Below are positions 7,657 through 19,254 of a DNA stretch of 64,000 bases, in pieces. The notes below the pieces were generated by a model that saw only the letters and a program-made list of their open reading frames with translations, was not told the origin of the DNA and ran no database searches. A program made the translations under genes and the position numbers. The stretch lies in the NCBI RefSeq assembly GCF_015644665.1, contig NZ_JADOBQ010000002.1, positions 806,001 to 870,000 on the forward strand. Reading direction: 5' to 3'. The stretch's first letter is position 1, and each line of letters starts with the position of its first letter. This stretch comes from Roseobacter sp. MH60115 (GTDB lineage: Bacteria > Pseudomonadota > Alphaproteobacteria > Rhodobacterales > Rhodobacteraceae).

Positions 7657-8781
7657 CTAGACGTGGCGTTCCACCAGCACGGAGCCCACGGAGTAACCGG
7701 CACCGAAGGAACAGATCAACCCTTTGTCCCCGTCTTCCAGATCACTGGAGTATTTGGAAAACGCGATGATCGACCCCGCGGAGGAAGTGTTGGCATAGTC
7801 CTGCAGAATGTTGGGCTGCTCTGATGGGGCCGGGGTGCGGCCCAGGACTTTCTTGCCGATGAAGTCATTCATGGTCTTGTTGGCCTGATGCAGCCAAAGG
7901 CGCTTCAGGTCGGCGGCCTGCACACCCTCGCGGGCCATATGCGCGGCGATGTGTTCGCTGACCATCGGTAACACCTCCTTGAAGACCTTGCGCCCGTTCT
8001 GCATGAATTGCATGTCGCGACGGTCCAGCATCCCATCGGGGCGTGACCGCCGCAGATACCCGTTGTTGTTGCGGATGTTGTTCGAGAATTCCGTGGCGCA
8101 GCGGGTGGATTTGATCTCGAAATAGGGGCCGGTGGCAGCCTCTGCCGTTTCGATCAGGGTCGCGGTTGCCACATCGCCGAAAATGAAATGGCAATCCCGG
8201 TCGCGCCATTCCAGATGGGCTGAACAGATCTCCGGGTTGATCACCAGCGCGCCGCCAATGCTGCCGGAGCGCACCATGTCTGCCGCCGCCTGAATGCCGA
8301 AGGTGGCCGACGAGCAGGCAACGTTCATGTCAAAGGCAAAGCCGTCGATCCCAAGCTGCTGCTGAATCTCGATGGCGACCGCGGGGTAGGCACGTTCCAT
8401 GTTGGAGGCTGCACAAATCACCAGGTCCACATCCTTTGCCGATTTCCCGGCTTGTGCCAGAGCGTCCTGTGCGGCCTTCACGCCCATCTCGGCCATCAGC
8501 GAGGGTTCATCGTCGCTGCGCTGGCGGAGCAGCGGATGCATGACCTTCGGGTCGAGAACGCCCTTCTTGTCGATCACATAGCGCTGCTGAATACCGGAGG
8601 CTTTGAAGATGAAGTCATCCGAGGAATACTCCTTTGCCGCCACTGTGCCTGCCGCGATCTCATCGGCGTTCTCAGCGTTGAAGAGATCGACATAGGCATT
8701 GAAGGCGGCAACCAGTTCCGCATTCGTGATGACCTCAGACGGGGTGAAAACACCGGTACCGGTGATGGCGGGGGTATTCAT
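7657..8781 (-). CDS. Beta-ketoacyl-ACP synthase III family protein
   Basis: This 374-residue condensing enzyme has the FabH-type triad C156 (NVACSSATF), H298 (LHQANK) and N331 (YANTSSAGS). Classical FabH condenses acetyl-CoA with malonyl-ACP. This protein is about 50 residues longer, with an N-terminal insertion (residues 25-60), and belongs to a FabH-like subgroup, so it may use another starter or serve a specialised pathway. It is a stand-alone gene, convergent with the HTH gene (three-base gap), with no fatty-acid synthesis genes adjacent. Confidence 0.82.
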   Translation of the reverse strand: MNTPAITGTGVFTPSEVITNAELVAAFNAYVDLFNAENADEIAAGTVAAKEYSSDDFIFKASGIQQRYVIDKKGVLDPKVMHPLLRQRSDDEPSLMAEMGVKAAQDALAQAGKSAKDVDLVICAASNMERAYPAVAIEIQQQLGIDGFAFDMNVACSSATFGIQAAADMVRSGSIGGALVINPEICSAHLEWRDRDCHFIFGDVATATLIETAEAATGPYFEIKSTRCATEFSNNIRNNNGYLRRSRPDGMLDRRDMQFMQNGRKVFKEVLPMVSEHIAAHMAREGVQAADLKRLWLHQANKTMNDFIGKKVLGRTPAPSEQPNILQDYANTSSAGSIIAFSKYSSDLEDGDKGLICSFGAGYSVGSVLVERHV

Positions 8782-8901
8782 AACAGGCTCTCCAAAAGGT
8801 TAACCAATGTGGCCCATTTCCCCCGCTGAGGTCAAGGTGGCGGACGTGGCGTTACAGCCGTGCAGGGCGTGTGCGCAAGGCGTTGAGCGGTGCGGCCGTG
8901 G

Positions 8902-9189
8902 TCAGCGCACAGGCACGGAGTAAAGCACGTAGCCATCCCGCCGCGCCACCTCGACTGCCCCGGTGTCGATCACGAAAACGCCGAGGTTCTCAGCGTCCTC
9001 CGGGCAGCCCACAAGGTCGGCGGCGTCGTCGAGGAACTGGTTGGTGAAATCATCCTCGCCTACCCGGCGGCAGATATCGCCCTTGAACCTGTAGCCGTCG
9101 CCGAAGAAGGGCAGCGAGCCGGTGACAGGTTCCGGCGTCGGCGCGCAGGCGGCCAGTACCAGCGCGGGTGTCAGGAGAAAGAAACGCAT
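8902..9189 (-). CDS. Small predicted lipoprotein, function unknown
   Basis: The 95-residue product has a short hydrophobic leader ending in the lipobox LAAC (Cys 15), so the mature part of about 80 residues is probably anchored in the outer or inner membrane. The mature part carries two further cysteines (CRRV, VGCPED) that could form a disulfide, and is acidic. I recognise no domain. It lies between the KAS III gene and the Crp/Fnr gene on the same strand, with about 70-120 bases either side. Confidence 0.65.
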   Translation of the reverse strand: MRFFLLTPALVLAACAPTPEPVTGSLPFFGDGYRFKGDICRRVGEDDFTNQFLDDAADLVGCPEDAENLGVFVIDTGAVEVARRDGYVLYSVPVR

Positions 9190-9261
9190 TTGAAAAACCT
9201 CCGGATGAGTATGGTTCCTGCATCATGGCATGTCCCGACCTGATTGGCGACCGCCGCGACA

Positions 9262-9990
9262 TCAGATCAGCGGGCGGGCTCTGAGCGGTTCGAGCTCCAT
9301 CTCCGCCACGGCGGCCAATTCCGCCACATCGTGGATCTTCAGCTCGCCGTCATCCCAGACAACGAGTTGGCGCTCGCGCAGACGGGCGAGGGTTTTGTTG
9401 GTGTGAACCAGCGACAGCCCCATGGCATCCGCTATATCCTGCTGCTTGTAGGGAAAGGGCATCGTGCCGCTCCGCACCATACCCAAGGCATCCGCCCGCT
9501 GGAAAATCCGGACAAGAGCCCAGGAAATCGCCGAGATCGCATCACGCTGCCCCAGCGTTGTCAGCGTATCCCCCAGAAAGTGCTCTTCGGTGGCCGCAAG
9601 CCAGGTAATGTCAAATGCCCGTGCGGTGGAATTACGGAAAAATTGGAAGAAATCGCCTCGGTCGAAGACACAGAACGTCATATGTGTCGTCGCCTCGACC
9701 GAATGGCCCATCTCTCCAAGAATCCCTGCTTGCAGGCCGATGAAATCACCCGGGAAGATCAGGTTTATGACCTGCCGGCTGCCGTCAGGCAATGTCTTGT
9801 ACCGCAGCCCCATGCCGCGCAGCGCCGTGTAGAGCTGCGGTGCATTGCTGCCCTCCATCAGAATGGGCGTTCCAGGGTCCACCGATAGCTCACCGGATTT
9901 AAACCGCTGCGTCTTGTCCACTTCGTCCTGTGTCATGTCCTGAAAGAACGAATGTTTTCGCAGCGGACATGACTCGCAGTGGGTGACCAT
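9262..9990 (-). CDS. Crp/Fnr family transcriptional regulator
   Basis: The 242-residue protein has an N-terminal cyclic-nucleotide-binding fold (about 25-140), a dimerisation helix and a winged HTH (KQQDIADAMGLSLVHTNKTLARLR, split about 186-210). Cysteines at 5, 8 (CESCPLR) and 107 resemble, but do not complete, the four-cysteine FNR cluster pattern. Oxygen sensing is therefore possible but not established. The start is supported by AAGGAG. No FNR-type TTGAT-N4-ATCAA site is seen in the 85-base divergent region shared with the receiver-like gene at 10076. Confidence 0.85.
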   Translation of the reverse strand: MVTHCESCPLRKHSFFQDMTQDEVDKTQRFKSGELSVDPGTPILMEGSNAPQLYTALRGMGLRYKTLPDGSRQVINLIFPGDFIGLQAGILGEMGHSVEATTHMTFCVFDRGDFFQFFRNSTARAFDITWLAATEEHFLGDTLTTLGQRDAISAISWALVRIFQRADALGMVRSGTMPFPYKQQDIADAMGLSLVHTNKTLARLRERQLVVWDDGELKIHDVAELAAVAEMELEPLRARPLI

Positions 9991-10075
9991 AGGTAATGCT
10001 CCTTACTATGTCATAGTTTAATGCGAACCATCCAAAAGGGTTCCATACTATTGGCTGGAATCGGAGAATATCTCT

Positions 10076-10450
10076 TTGCAACAAACACTTTTCGTCGGGA
10101 TCGTCGTATCAGACCCACTCATATCTCAGGACGTGTCGGGAATCTTTGCGTTTTGGCAGGCTGGATGCATCTGCAAAACCTTCGGTTCCGTAGCGCAGGT
10201 CCGCGCGGCGGCGGACAAAAACTTTGATCCCGGGCTGGTCTTTATTGCAGCGCAGAACGGTGTTCTTGATCTCGACAGCGAGGATCTGTCATGGCTTGAG
10301 GGCCGCGCGGTTATCACGCTGGACCTGGCCGACAGGACACAATTCCCACAGTGGCAGCATCTGAGTCGCCCGTTTACGCAAGAGCAGGTCATCCAGGCGG
10401 CATACAACCTAATGTGTGGCCGCGATCTGGATCAGATCGAAGCCGGATAG
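10076..10450 (+). CDS. Degenerate response-regulator receiver-like protein
   Basis: This 124-residue protein follows the receiver beta-alpha layout: FVGIVVSDPLISQDV (strand 1 and acidic turn), PGLVFIAAQ (strand 3), RAVITLDLAD (strand 4), LSRPFTQEQV (strand 5). The phospho-acceptor Asp expected after strand 3 is absent (FIAA) and the strand-5 Lys is Arg. It therefore probably does not take up phosphate normally and may act as a protein-interaction module. Translation starts at TTG 10076 with GGAGA upstream. It is divergent from the Crp/Fnr gene. The receiver assignment rests on pattern only. Confidence 0.6.
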   Translation: MQQTLFVGIVVSDPLISQDVSGIFAFWQAGCICKTFGSVAQVRAAADKNFDPGLVFIAAQNGVLDLDSEDLSWLEGRAVITLDLADRTQFPQWQHLSRPFTQEQVIQAAYNLMCGRDLDQIEAG

Positions 10451-10713
10451 GGAAATCTGATCCGGTGTGACGGCTTTGCGAAAAGACCGCGCCGTCTGAT
10501 CCGTTTCTTAGAAATCCCGGTGCCCAGAAGTCAGTCCAGCGCTGGTGTATGTGTGCTCGCCTTGAAATGCGCGCGATCTGATGGCGCCCGGCAAGGTTGG
10601 ATGCCCTTTTCGAAGTCTGTTTTTCCACGTCCGTGGTGCTCGGGAATTTCAATGTGGCCTGCGTTCGGTTGGACCTCAACCGTTTCTCAGACCCTCCGCC
10701 GTTGATCAGCCCC

Positions 10714-14046
<3,333 letters not shown>

Positions 14047-14414
14047 GGCGCGACCCCTGGGCAGACGGGCACGCAGGTGTGCCCAAATTGTCCTGCGTTA
14101 TAGGCATCAAGGGGCCGTGCGCAAGGGCCGAATGTCAGCGAGCCAGGTGAATCCGGGGGCATTGCCGTGAGATATGCAAAAGGCGCTCGCGAAAGGATGG
14201 CTTTTGCCCAAATGACCAGGCGAGACCCGGACCTGCTAGGCTGCAAATAGACGCGGGGTCCGGGAGAGCAAGAGCCGGTGAAGAGTGCTAAAATGCCAAA
14301 GGAGCCAGTCCCAAAGGGACGCGCGCCTATTGCCCGGTCGCGAGACCGCCGTCATGCACTGTGGCTGCGACAGCACGTGCATGTGAATGCAGAGCACAGG
14401 CAACGGGGCGCCGC
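14047..14414. other. Intergenic region, no gene found
   Basis: These 368 bases separate carB from the alpha/beta-hydrolase gene, both on the minus strand, so they must hold the carB promoter. The only clear structure is an inverted repeat with perfect eight-base arms, CCCGGACC (14226-14233) and GGTCCGGG (14257-14264), around a 23-base loop and without a T-run. No credible reading frame, tRNA or transposon remnant was recognised. Confidence 0.5.
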
Positions 14415-15173
14415 TCAGGGATGTTGCAGAAAGGCGCGTACGGTGGCCTCGAACTCCCGAGGCTTGTCCGCATGCAGCCAATGACCCGCATCCGGCAGTT
14501 TGGCAAACCGCGCTTTGGGAAAGAGCGATTTGATCCTGGGGCGGTGTTCGGGCGTGACATAGTCGGAGTCCGCCCCTGAAAGAAACAGCGTCCGACCGTC
14601 GAAAGCCCCGTTCAGGTCTGGAAAGCTCAGGATTTTATCCATCTCCTCCGCCAGCACATCCAGGTTCAACCGCCAGCGTTTTTTGGTCAGATCAAGAGAT
14701 TGGGTAAAGAAACTCTGCAATGCGGGCTCGACACCCAGATCTGCCAGTTGGGTTTCGGCGTCCGAGCGGCGGGACAAGGTGCTCAGGTCGACCTGACGCA
14801 TTGCTTCGATGAATTGCATCTGGCTGTGGCTGTAGGTAACCGGTGCGATGTCGGCCACGATCAGACGGCTGACCAGATCGGGGTTCTCCACGGCCAGGAC
14901 CATCGAGGCCTTGCCTCCCATGGAATGGCCGACAACGTGGCAGGGGGCCCCGATGTGCTGGATCAATTCGGCAAGGTCCCGCGCCATATCCGGATAGCTG
15001 TGCGTATCGGTCCAGTCGCTGTGACCGTGATTGCGCAGATCCACGGTGATGACGCGCAGCTCATTGCTGAGACGTTTGGCGATGACACCCCAATTGCGAC
15101 CTGAGCCATAAAGGCCATGTACGATAAGGACGGCAGGGGCATCCGGGGCACCGAATTCGGAATAGCTGAGCAT
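14415..15173 (-). CDS. Alpha/beta-fold hydrolase (YbfF-type esterase)
   Basis: The 252-residue serine hydrolase has the oxyanion-hole segment VLIVHGLYGSGRNW, the nucleophile elbow VGHSMGGKAS (Ser near residue 97), an acid in LSGADSDYV and the catalytic His in AGHWLHADKP. The pattern HGLYGSGRNWG matches the YbfF/ABHD11-like esterase group, which hydrolyses short- to medium-chain acyl esters. No signal peptide, so cytoplasmic. It stands alone; the natural substrate cannot be read from context. Confidence 0.85.
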   Translation of the reverse strand: MLSYSEFGAPDAPAVLIVHGLYGSGRNWGVIAKRLSNELRVITVDLRNHGHSDWTDTHSYPDMARDLAELIQHIGAPCHVVGHSMGGKASMVLAVENPDLVSRLIVADIAPVTYSHSQMQFIEAMRQVDLSTLSRRSDAETQLADLGVEPALQSFFTQSLDLTKKRWRLNLDVLAEEMDKILSFPDLNGAFDGRTLFLSGADSDYVTPEHRPRIKSLFPKARFAKLPDAGHWLHADKPREFEATVRAFLQHP

Positions 15174-15251
15174 GCAGCTAGGGCTAACGGATTTGCAGAT
15201 GTGGTGCCAGTGCTATTGCGCCACCTGCGCACTGGTGATTAGGGTCCGGTC

Positions 15252-15617
15252 ATGATCGATATCGAGGCGAAATCAGAGGCATTGAGCAGCGCGCTGGAGC
15301 GGCATTTGGGCGTCAAGGGCAAGTCTTTGGCGCAGCAGGTGAAGCGCGCGGGGCACAGGCTGCCGCGTCGCCTCCGGGCGCAGGCACAGCTGGTGGCGGA
15401 GGCGGATGCCCTGCGCGGCAATCCGCGGCTTTTGCGGCAGTTGGGTCATGAAAGGGTCGTGCAGGCCTTTTCGGACGTTTCGGCGCATTTGGCAGGTATC
15501 GACCGGGCAGAGGCCCGACGTGGCCGCATCCTGTCGATTCTGGCTGCGATTGCCTTCAACCTGATCCTGTTGTTCACGGCTCTTGTGGTCATTGGGCGCC
15601 TGCGCGGCGCTATCTGA
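15252..15617 (+). CDS. Small membrane protein, one C-terminal transmembrane helix
   Basis: The 121-residue protein has a strongly basic, helical N-terminal 95 residues rich in Arg, Leu and Ala, and one C-terminal hydrophobic segment (LAAIAFNLILLFTALVVIG). It is probably tail-anchored, with the basic domain in the cytoplasm. The start at 15252 follows AGGG. Its 3' end overlaps the convergent YHYH pseudogene by eight bases. I recognise no family. Confidence 0.6.
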   Translation: MIDIEAKSEALSSALERHLGVKGKSLAQQVKRAGHRLPRRLRAQAQLVAEADALRGNPRLLRQLGHERVVQAFSDVSAHLAGIDRAEARRGRILSILAAIAFNLILLFTALVVIGRLRGAI

Positions 15618-16368
15618 TCCGGGTGATGTCCGTCCCGTAAAGGCACCGGGGAAAGAAAGGGTAGGTGTCCGTGGCAACGTAGACGTAGCGGCCATCGATC
15701 ATCCCGCCGTTGCAGTCATCAAGGTTGCCCGCGCCGGCGATGTAGGCCCAGTCTTCGTTATAGGTGCCATCATGCGCGCCACCGGGCGCCGTCTCGCGTG
15801 CACCAGGCAGCAGCAGATAGCTGGAGCGTCCCTGATCCCCGAGGTAGTGGATTTCAAACCCATCCGCAGCCCAGCCGATCCGTGTGTCTTCGCTGGCGCC
15901 GGCGAGGGCAGGGGCGACGCCGTGATAGTGGTAGGTTCCGCGCGGACCCACATGGGCGTTCTAGTTATCCAGCCCCAACAGGGCTCGCGCGCCCATCCCG
16001 TCGAGGTTCCACCCGGAGCTGCGGTCCCGGGAATGGCCGCGCGGGCTGCTGGCGTCGTAGTAATCTGCCGTACCGGGCCGGATGATCACACCGTTTTCGG
16101 CAATGCCTGTGACGCGCACGGGTTGGGCGCGTGTGCCACGCTCGGGCTTGGTGGTTACGCAGAAGCTGATCGACTGGGCTTTGATCCGGTTGGGATTGCC
16201 GCTGTTGGGAAAGGTCCCTGTGGCATGGTCCGGCAGGCTGTCGGTTTGAACACAGCGTTTGTCTTCCGATGTTTCCATCTCCACCCGCGCGGATGTGGTG
16301 GAGGCCAGGATGCCCAGAAAGACAATCGCCGCTGTCAGGGCAAGAGGGGCTGGCCATGGGGAGCGCAT
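15610..16368 (-). pseudogene. YHYH-domain secreted protein interrupted by one in-frame amber codon
   Basis: Two open segments in the same frame are separated by a single TAG at 15961-15963. The upstream part (135 residues) has an N-terminal signal/anchor segment and ends in GARALLGLDN. The downstream part continues NAHVGPRGTYHYHG with the YHYH motif and ends in TDITRIR. Joined, they give a normal YHYH-domain protein of about 252 residues, probably exported and metal-binding. The family usually has a polar residue here, so CAG (Gln) to TAG by one C-to-T change is the likely lesion. No frame change accompanies it. A sequencing error or amber readthrough are the alternatives. Confidence 0.8.
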
Positions 16369-16432
16369 GAGGGTTCTCCTATCTGTTGGATAGGAGTGAT
16401 ACGGAGCACGTGCCGATTTCCGTCGCGGGTTT

Positions 16433-16843
16433 TCAGCCCTCGGCCGGGGGTTGAGCGTAGTCTTCGTCGCTGACCTGTTCGAGCCAGACGACGGCTTTCC
16501 CGTCCAGGGCTTCCTGAAATGCCAGATGTGTCATGGCTGTTTCGGGCGCCGCGCCATGCCAGTGCTTCTCGTCAGGTGCAAACCAGACCACGTCGCCAGG
16601 GCGCAAGGTCCGTATCGGACCCCCCTGGGTCTGCGCACGCCCCAGCCCCGACGTAATCATCAGTGTCTGACCAAGCGGATGCGTGTGCCACGCCGTGCGT
16701 GCACCGGGTTCGAACGTGACATGGTTGCCTGTCAGCCGGGCAGGCGGATCGGTTGCAATCACCGGATCGATGCGCACGGCACCGGTGAAGTATTCCGCGG
16801 CGCCTTTGCTCGAGGCTTGGCTACCTGCTCTGGTAATGCGCAT
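16433..16843 (-). CDS. Cupin-domain protein (hydroxynitrile lyase-like)
   Basis: The 136-residue single-cupin protein has metal-ligand motif 1 ([15 protein letters not shown]) and motif 2 ([15 protein letters not shown]). These match the small bacterial cupins related to manganese-dependent (R)-hydroxynitrile lyases and to carboxymuconolactone-decarboxylase-associated cupins. No signal peptide. Monocistronic as far as visible, with the repeat pair 16865-16966 directly upstream of its start. The reaction is not determined by sequence. Confidence 0.8.
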   Translation of the reverse strand: MRITRAGSQASSKGAAEYFTGAVRIDPVIATDPPARLTGNHVTFEPGARTAWHTHPLGQTLMITSGLGRAQTQGGPIRTLRPGDVVWFAPDEKHWHGAAPETAMTHLAFQEALDGKAVVWLEQVSDEDYAQPPAEG

Positions 16844-16864
16844 CTGCTTTCTCCTTCCAGCGCC

Positions 16865-16966
16865 CTGGGTAAGGTGGCCTGAAGCCCACCCTACCTGTCA
16901 ATTACAAAGATTGCGCTCAAAAGCGACCGGTGCTTAAAGCAGGTAAGGTGGGCTTCAGGCCACCTT
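16865..16966. repeat. Inverted pair of dispersed palindromic repeat (family A)
   Basis: One unit (core GGTGGCCTGAAGCCCACC, about 16873-16890) and an opposite-facing unit (GGTGGGCTTCAGGCCACC, about 16948-16965) flank some 57 bases between the cupin and glyA genes. Each core is itself an imperfect palindrome with GGTGG/CCACC arms and is flanked by CAGGTA(A/G)G on one side. The same unit recurs at 38651-38678, 41153-41225 (again a pair) and 47752-47784. It behaves like a REP element. Confidence 0.85.
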
Positions 16967-16977
16967 GGCTTTTACGC

Positions 16978-18273
16978 TCAGAGGTTGGGGTAGAGCGGGA
17001 AGCGTGCGCAAAGCTCGGCGACCTCCGCCTTCACCTTTTCCTCTACTGCGGCATTGCCCTCTTCGCCGTTGGCGGCAAGCCCATCAACCACTTCGATGAT
17101 CCAATCCGCGATCTGTCGGAACTCCGGCTCGCCAAAGCCGCGTGTCGTGCCCGCAGGAGAGCCGAGACGAATGCCCGATGTCACCGTTGGTTTTTCCGGA
17201 TCGAAGGGCACGCCGTTCTTGTTGCAGGTGATATGCGCGCGGCCCAGAGCCTTCTCGGTCGCATTGCCTTTCACGCCTTTCGGGCGCAGATCGACCAGCA
17301 GCACATGCGTATCGGTGCCATGGGTCACCGTGTCGAGCCCACCTTTGATCAGCTGATCCGACAGCGCCTGAGCGTTTGCGATCACCTGTTTGATGTAATC
17401 CTTGAACTCGGGACGCAGCGCTTCGCCGAAGGCCACGGCCTTGCCCGCAATCACGTGCATGAGCGGGCCGCCCTGAATGCCCGGGAAAATCGCCGAGTTG
17501 AACTTCTTCGCCAGCGCTTCATCGTTGGTCAGGATCATGCCTCCCCGCGGACCGCGCAGGGTTTTATGTGTGGTCGTGGTGGCCACATGTGCGTGCGGGA
17601 AAGGCGACGGGTGCTCTCCCGCCGCCACAAGGCCGGCGAAATGCGCCATGTCCACGTGCAGATAAGCGCCCACCATATCGGCGATCTCGCGCATGCGAGC
17701 AAAGTCGATCTGACGCGGAATGGCCGATCCCCCTGCGATGATCATCTTGGGTTGATGCTCTTTCGCCAGCGCCTCAACCTGATCGTAGTCCAGCAGATTG
17801 TCTTCCTTGCGCACGCCGTATTGCACCGCATTGAACCACTTGCCAGACTGGTTGGGTTTTGCGCCGTGGGTCAGGTGACCGCCCGCATCCAGCGACATGC
17901 CGAGGATGGTGTCGCCCGGCTGCAGCAGGGCCTGAAAAACCCCCTGATTGGCCTGTGAGCCGGAGTTGGGTTGCACATTGGCAAACCCGCAATCAAAGAG
18001 CTTGCAGGCCCGCTCGATTGCCAGATCTTCGGCCACGTCGACAAACTGGCAGCCGCCATAATAGCGCCGCCCCGGATAGCCTTCGGCATATTTGTTGGTC
18101 ATGACGCTACCCTGCGCTTCGAGCACGGCGGCAGAGACGATGTTTTCAGATGCGATCAGTTCGATCTCGTCGCGCTGGCGGCCCAGCTCATCAGTGATCG
18201 AGGCAAAGATTTCCGGATCGCTGTCGGCCAGCGACTTGGTGAAAAATCCGGGGGCGCGGTGCGGAGCGTTCAT
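16978..18273 (-). CDS. glyA: Serine hydroxymethyltransferase
   Basis: This 431-residue PLP enzyme interconverts serine and glycine with tetrahydrofolate, supplying one-carbon units. Seen are [10 protein letters not shown] near the N-terminus, the tyrosine-rich [11 protein letters not shown], the [12 protein letters not shown] strand and the PLP-lysine motif [14 protein letters not shown], plus the C-terminal [16 protein letters not shown]. The start at 18273 ([10 protein letters not shown]) is preceded by AGGGAAA. The frame stays open far upstream through nadK but that extension is antisense coincidence. A palindrome at 18304-18326 lies 31 bases before the start. Confidence 0.97.
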   Translation of the reverse strand: MNAPHRAPGFFTKSLADSDPEIFASITDELGRQRDEIELIASENIVSAAVLEAQGSVMTNKYAEGYPGRRYYGGCQFVDVAEDLAIERACKLFDCGFANVQPNSGSQANQGVFQALLQPGDTILGMSLDAGGHLTHGAKPNQSGKWFNAVQYGVRKEDNLLDYDQVEALAKEHQPKMIIAGGSAIPRQIDFARMREIADMVGAYLHVDMAHFAGLVAAGEHPSPFPHAHVATTTTHKTLRGPRGGMILTNDEALAKKFNSAIFPGIQGGPLMHVIAGKAVAFGEALRPEFKDYIKQVIANAQALSDQLIKGGLDTVTHGTDTHVLLVDLRPKGVKGNATEKALGRAHITCNKNGVPFDPEKPTVTSGIRLGSPAGTTRGFGEPEFRQIADWIIEVVDGLAANGEEGNAAVEEKVKAEVAELCARFPLYPNL

Positions 18274-18303
18274 GAGCGGTTTCCCTGATAAATGAGCAAA
18301 GAT

Positions 18304-18326
18304 GCAGTTTCCTATCGGAAACCTGC
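18304..18326. promoter_or_regulatory. Imperfect palindrome between glyA and nadK
   Basis: GCAGTTTCC (18304-18312) and GGAAACCTGC (18317-18326) pair around TATC with one bulged base. Its position just upstream of glyA, in the 219-base divergent region shared with nadK, makes it a candidate operator or glyA leader hairpin. No regulator is identified. Confidence 0.35.
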
Positions 18327-18492
18327 AAGACGGAAAAGAGTGTAATGCGACCTTTGTCAGGCTCTGTGCGGCGTTCATAAGGCCTGCGTTGCATTCACGC
18401 AATCCGGCATGCCGTGGCATCTCAGCGCAATACTGGCCTCCGCAGCGGATATGTGCTTGTTTCGGATCACAAAGTCCCGGATCGGAAACAAG

Positions 18493-19254
18493 ATGTCCCA
18501 AAAGATCGCCTTCACGGCCAGCCGTGCAGAAGTCGCGCAAACCGCGCGGGCCGCGCTGATAACCCGGTATGGCAATGCCAAACCGGAGGAGGCGGACGTG
18601 ATCGTCGCACTGGGCGGGGATGGGTTCATGCTGCAGACACTGCACGACATGCAACATCTCGCGGCCCCCGTTTACGGTATGAATCGCGGCACCATCGGGT
18701 TTCTGATGAATGCCTATTCGGAGATCGATCTGCAGGACCGGCTGGTCGCGGCGGAGGAGGCGGACCTGAACCCGCTGAGCATGACGGCGACCAAGGCCGA
18801 CGGCAGCACCGCAAAGGCGCTGGCCATCAACGAGGTATCTCTCCTGCGGGCCGGGCCCCAGGCGGCCAAGCTGAAGATCACCGTTGACGGGCGGCTGCGC
18901 ATGGCGGAACTGGTCTGCGACGGCGCGCTGGTCAGCACGCCCGCCGGGTCCACCGCCTATAACTACTCCGCCCATGGGCCGATCATCCCCATCGGCTCCG
19001 AGGTCTTGGCCCTGACCGCCATGAGCGCCTTCCGCCCCCGGCGCTGGCGCGGGGCGCTTCTGCCGAAAAAGGCAGTGGTCCAGATCGACGTGCTTGAGCC
19101 CGAAAAACGCCCGGTGATGGCAGAGGCCGATGCCAATTCCGTCATGGGTGTGGTGAGCGTTGAAATCCGCTCTGAACCAAGCGTCGTGCACCGCATCCTC
19201 TTTGATCCCGGCCACGGGCTGGAAGAACGGCTGATCAACGAGCAATTCACGTGA
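18493..19254 (+). CDS. nadK: NAD kinase
   Basis: This 253-residue enzyme phosphorylates NAD to NADP. Seen are the GGDG motif ([10 protein letters not shown]), the [10 protein letters not shown] segment, the NEVSLLR motif and the glycine-rich [19 protein letters not shown], all hallmarks of the family. The start chosen is 18493 (MSQKIAF); the frame is open upstream to 18409 but that part does not resemble the family. Its TGA overlaps the GTG start of the following flavoprotein gene, so the two are coupled. Divergent from glyA. Confidence 0.95.
   Translation: MSQKIAFTASRAEVAQTARAALITRYGNAKPEEADVIVALGGDGFMLQTLHDMQHLAAPVYGMNRGTIGFLMNAYSEIDLQDRLVAAEEADLNPLSMTATKADGSTAKALAINEVSLLRAGPQAAKLKITVDGRLRMAELVCDGALVSTPAGSTAYNYSAHGPIIPIGSEVLALTAMSAFRPRRWRGALLPKKAVVQIDVLEPEKRPVMAEADANSVMGVVSVEIRSEPSVVHRILFDPGHGLEERLINEQFT

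Noticed and set aside
10451-10713. Small gene or transcript downstream of carB
   Set aside because: Short frames on both strands lack start signals and family-like composition; only a weak GACGGC/GCCGTC inverted repeat with a 16-base or longer loop is visible.
14226-14264. Terminator between the hydrolase gene and carB
   Set aside because: Eight-base arms are perfect, but the 23-base loop and lack of a T-run on either strand argue against an intrinsic terminator.
18274-19245. N-terminal extension of glyA by over 300 codons
   Set aside because: The extension is antisense to nadK; the SHMT family begins at the start chosen at 18273.
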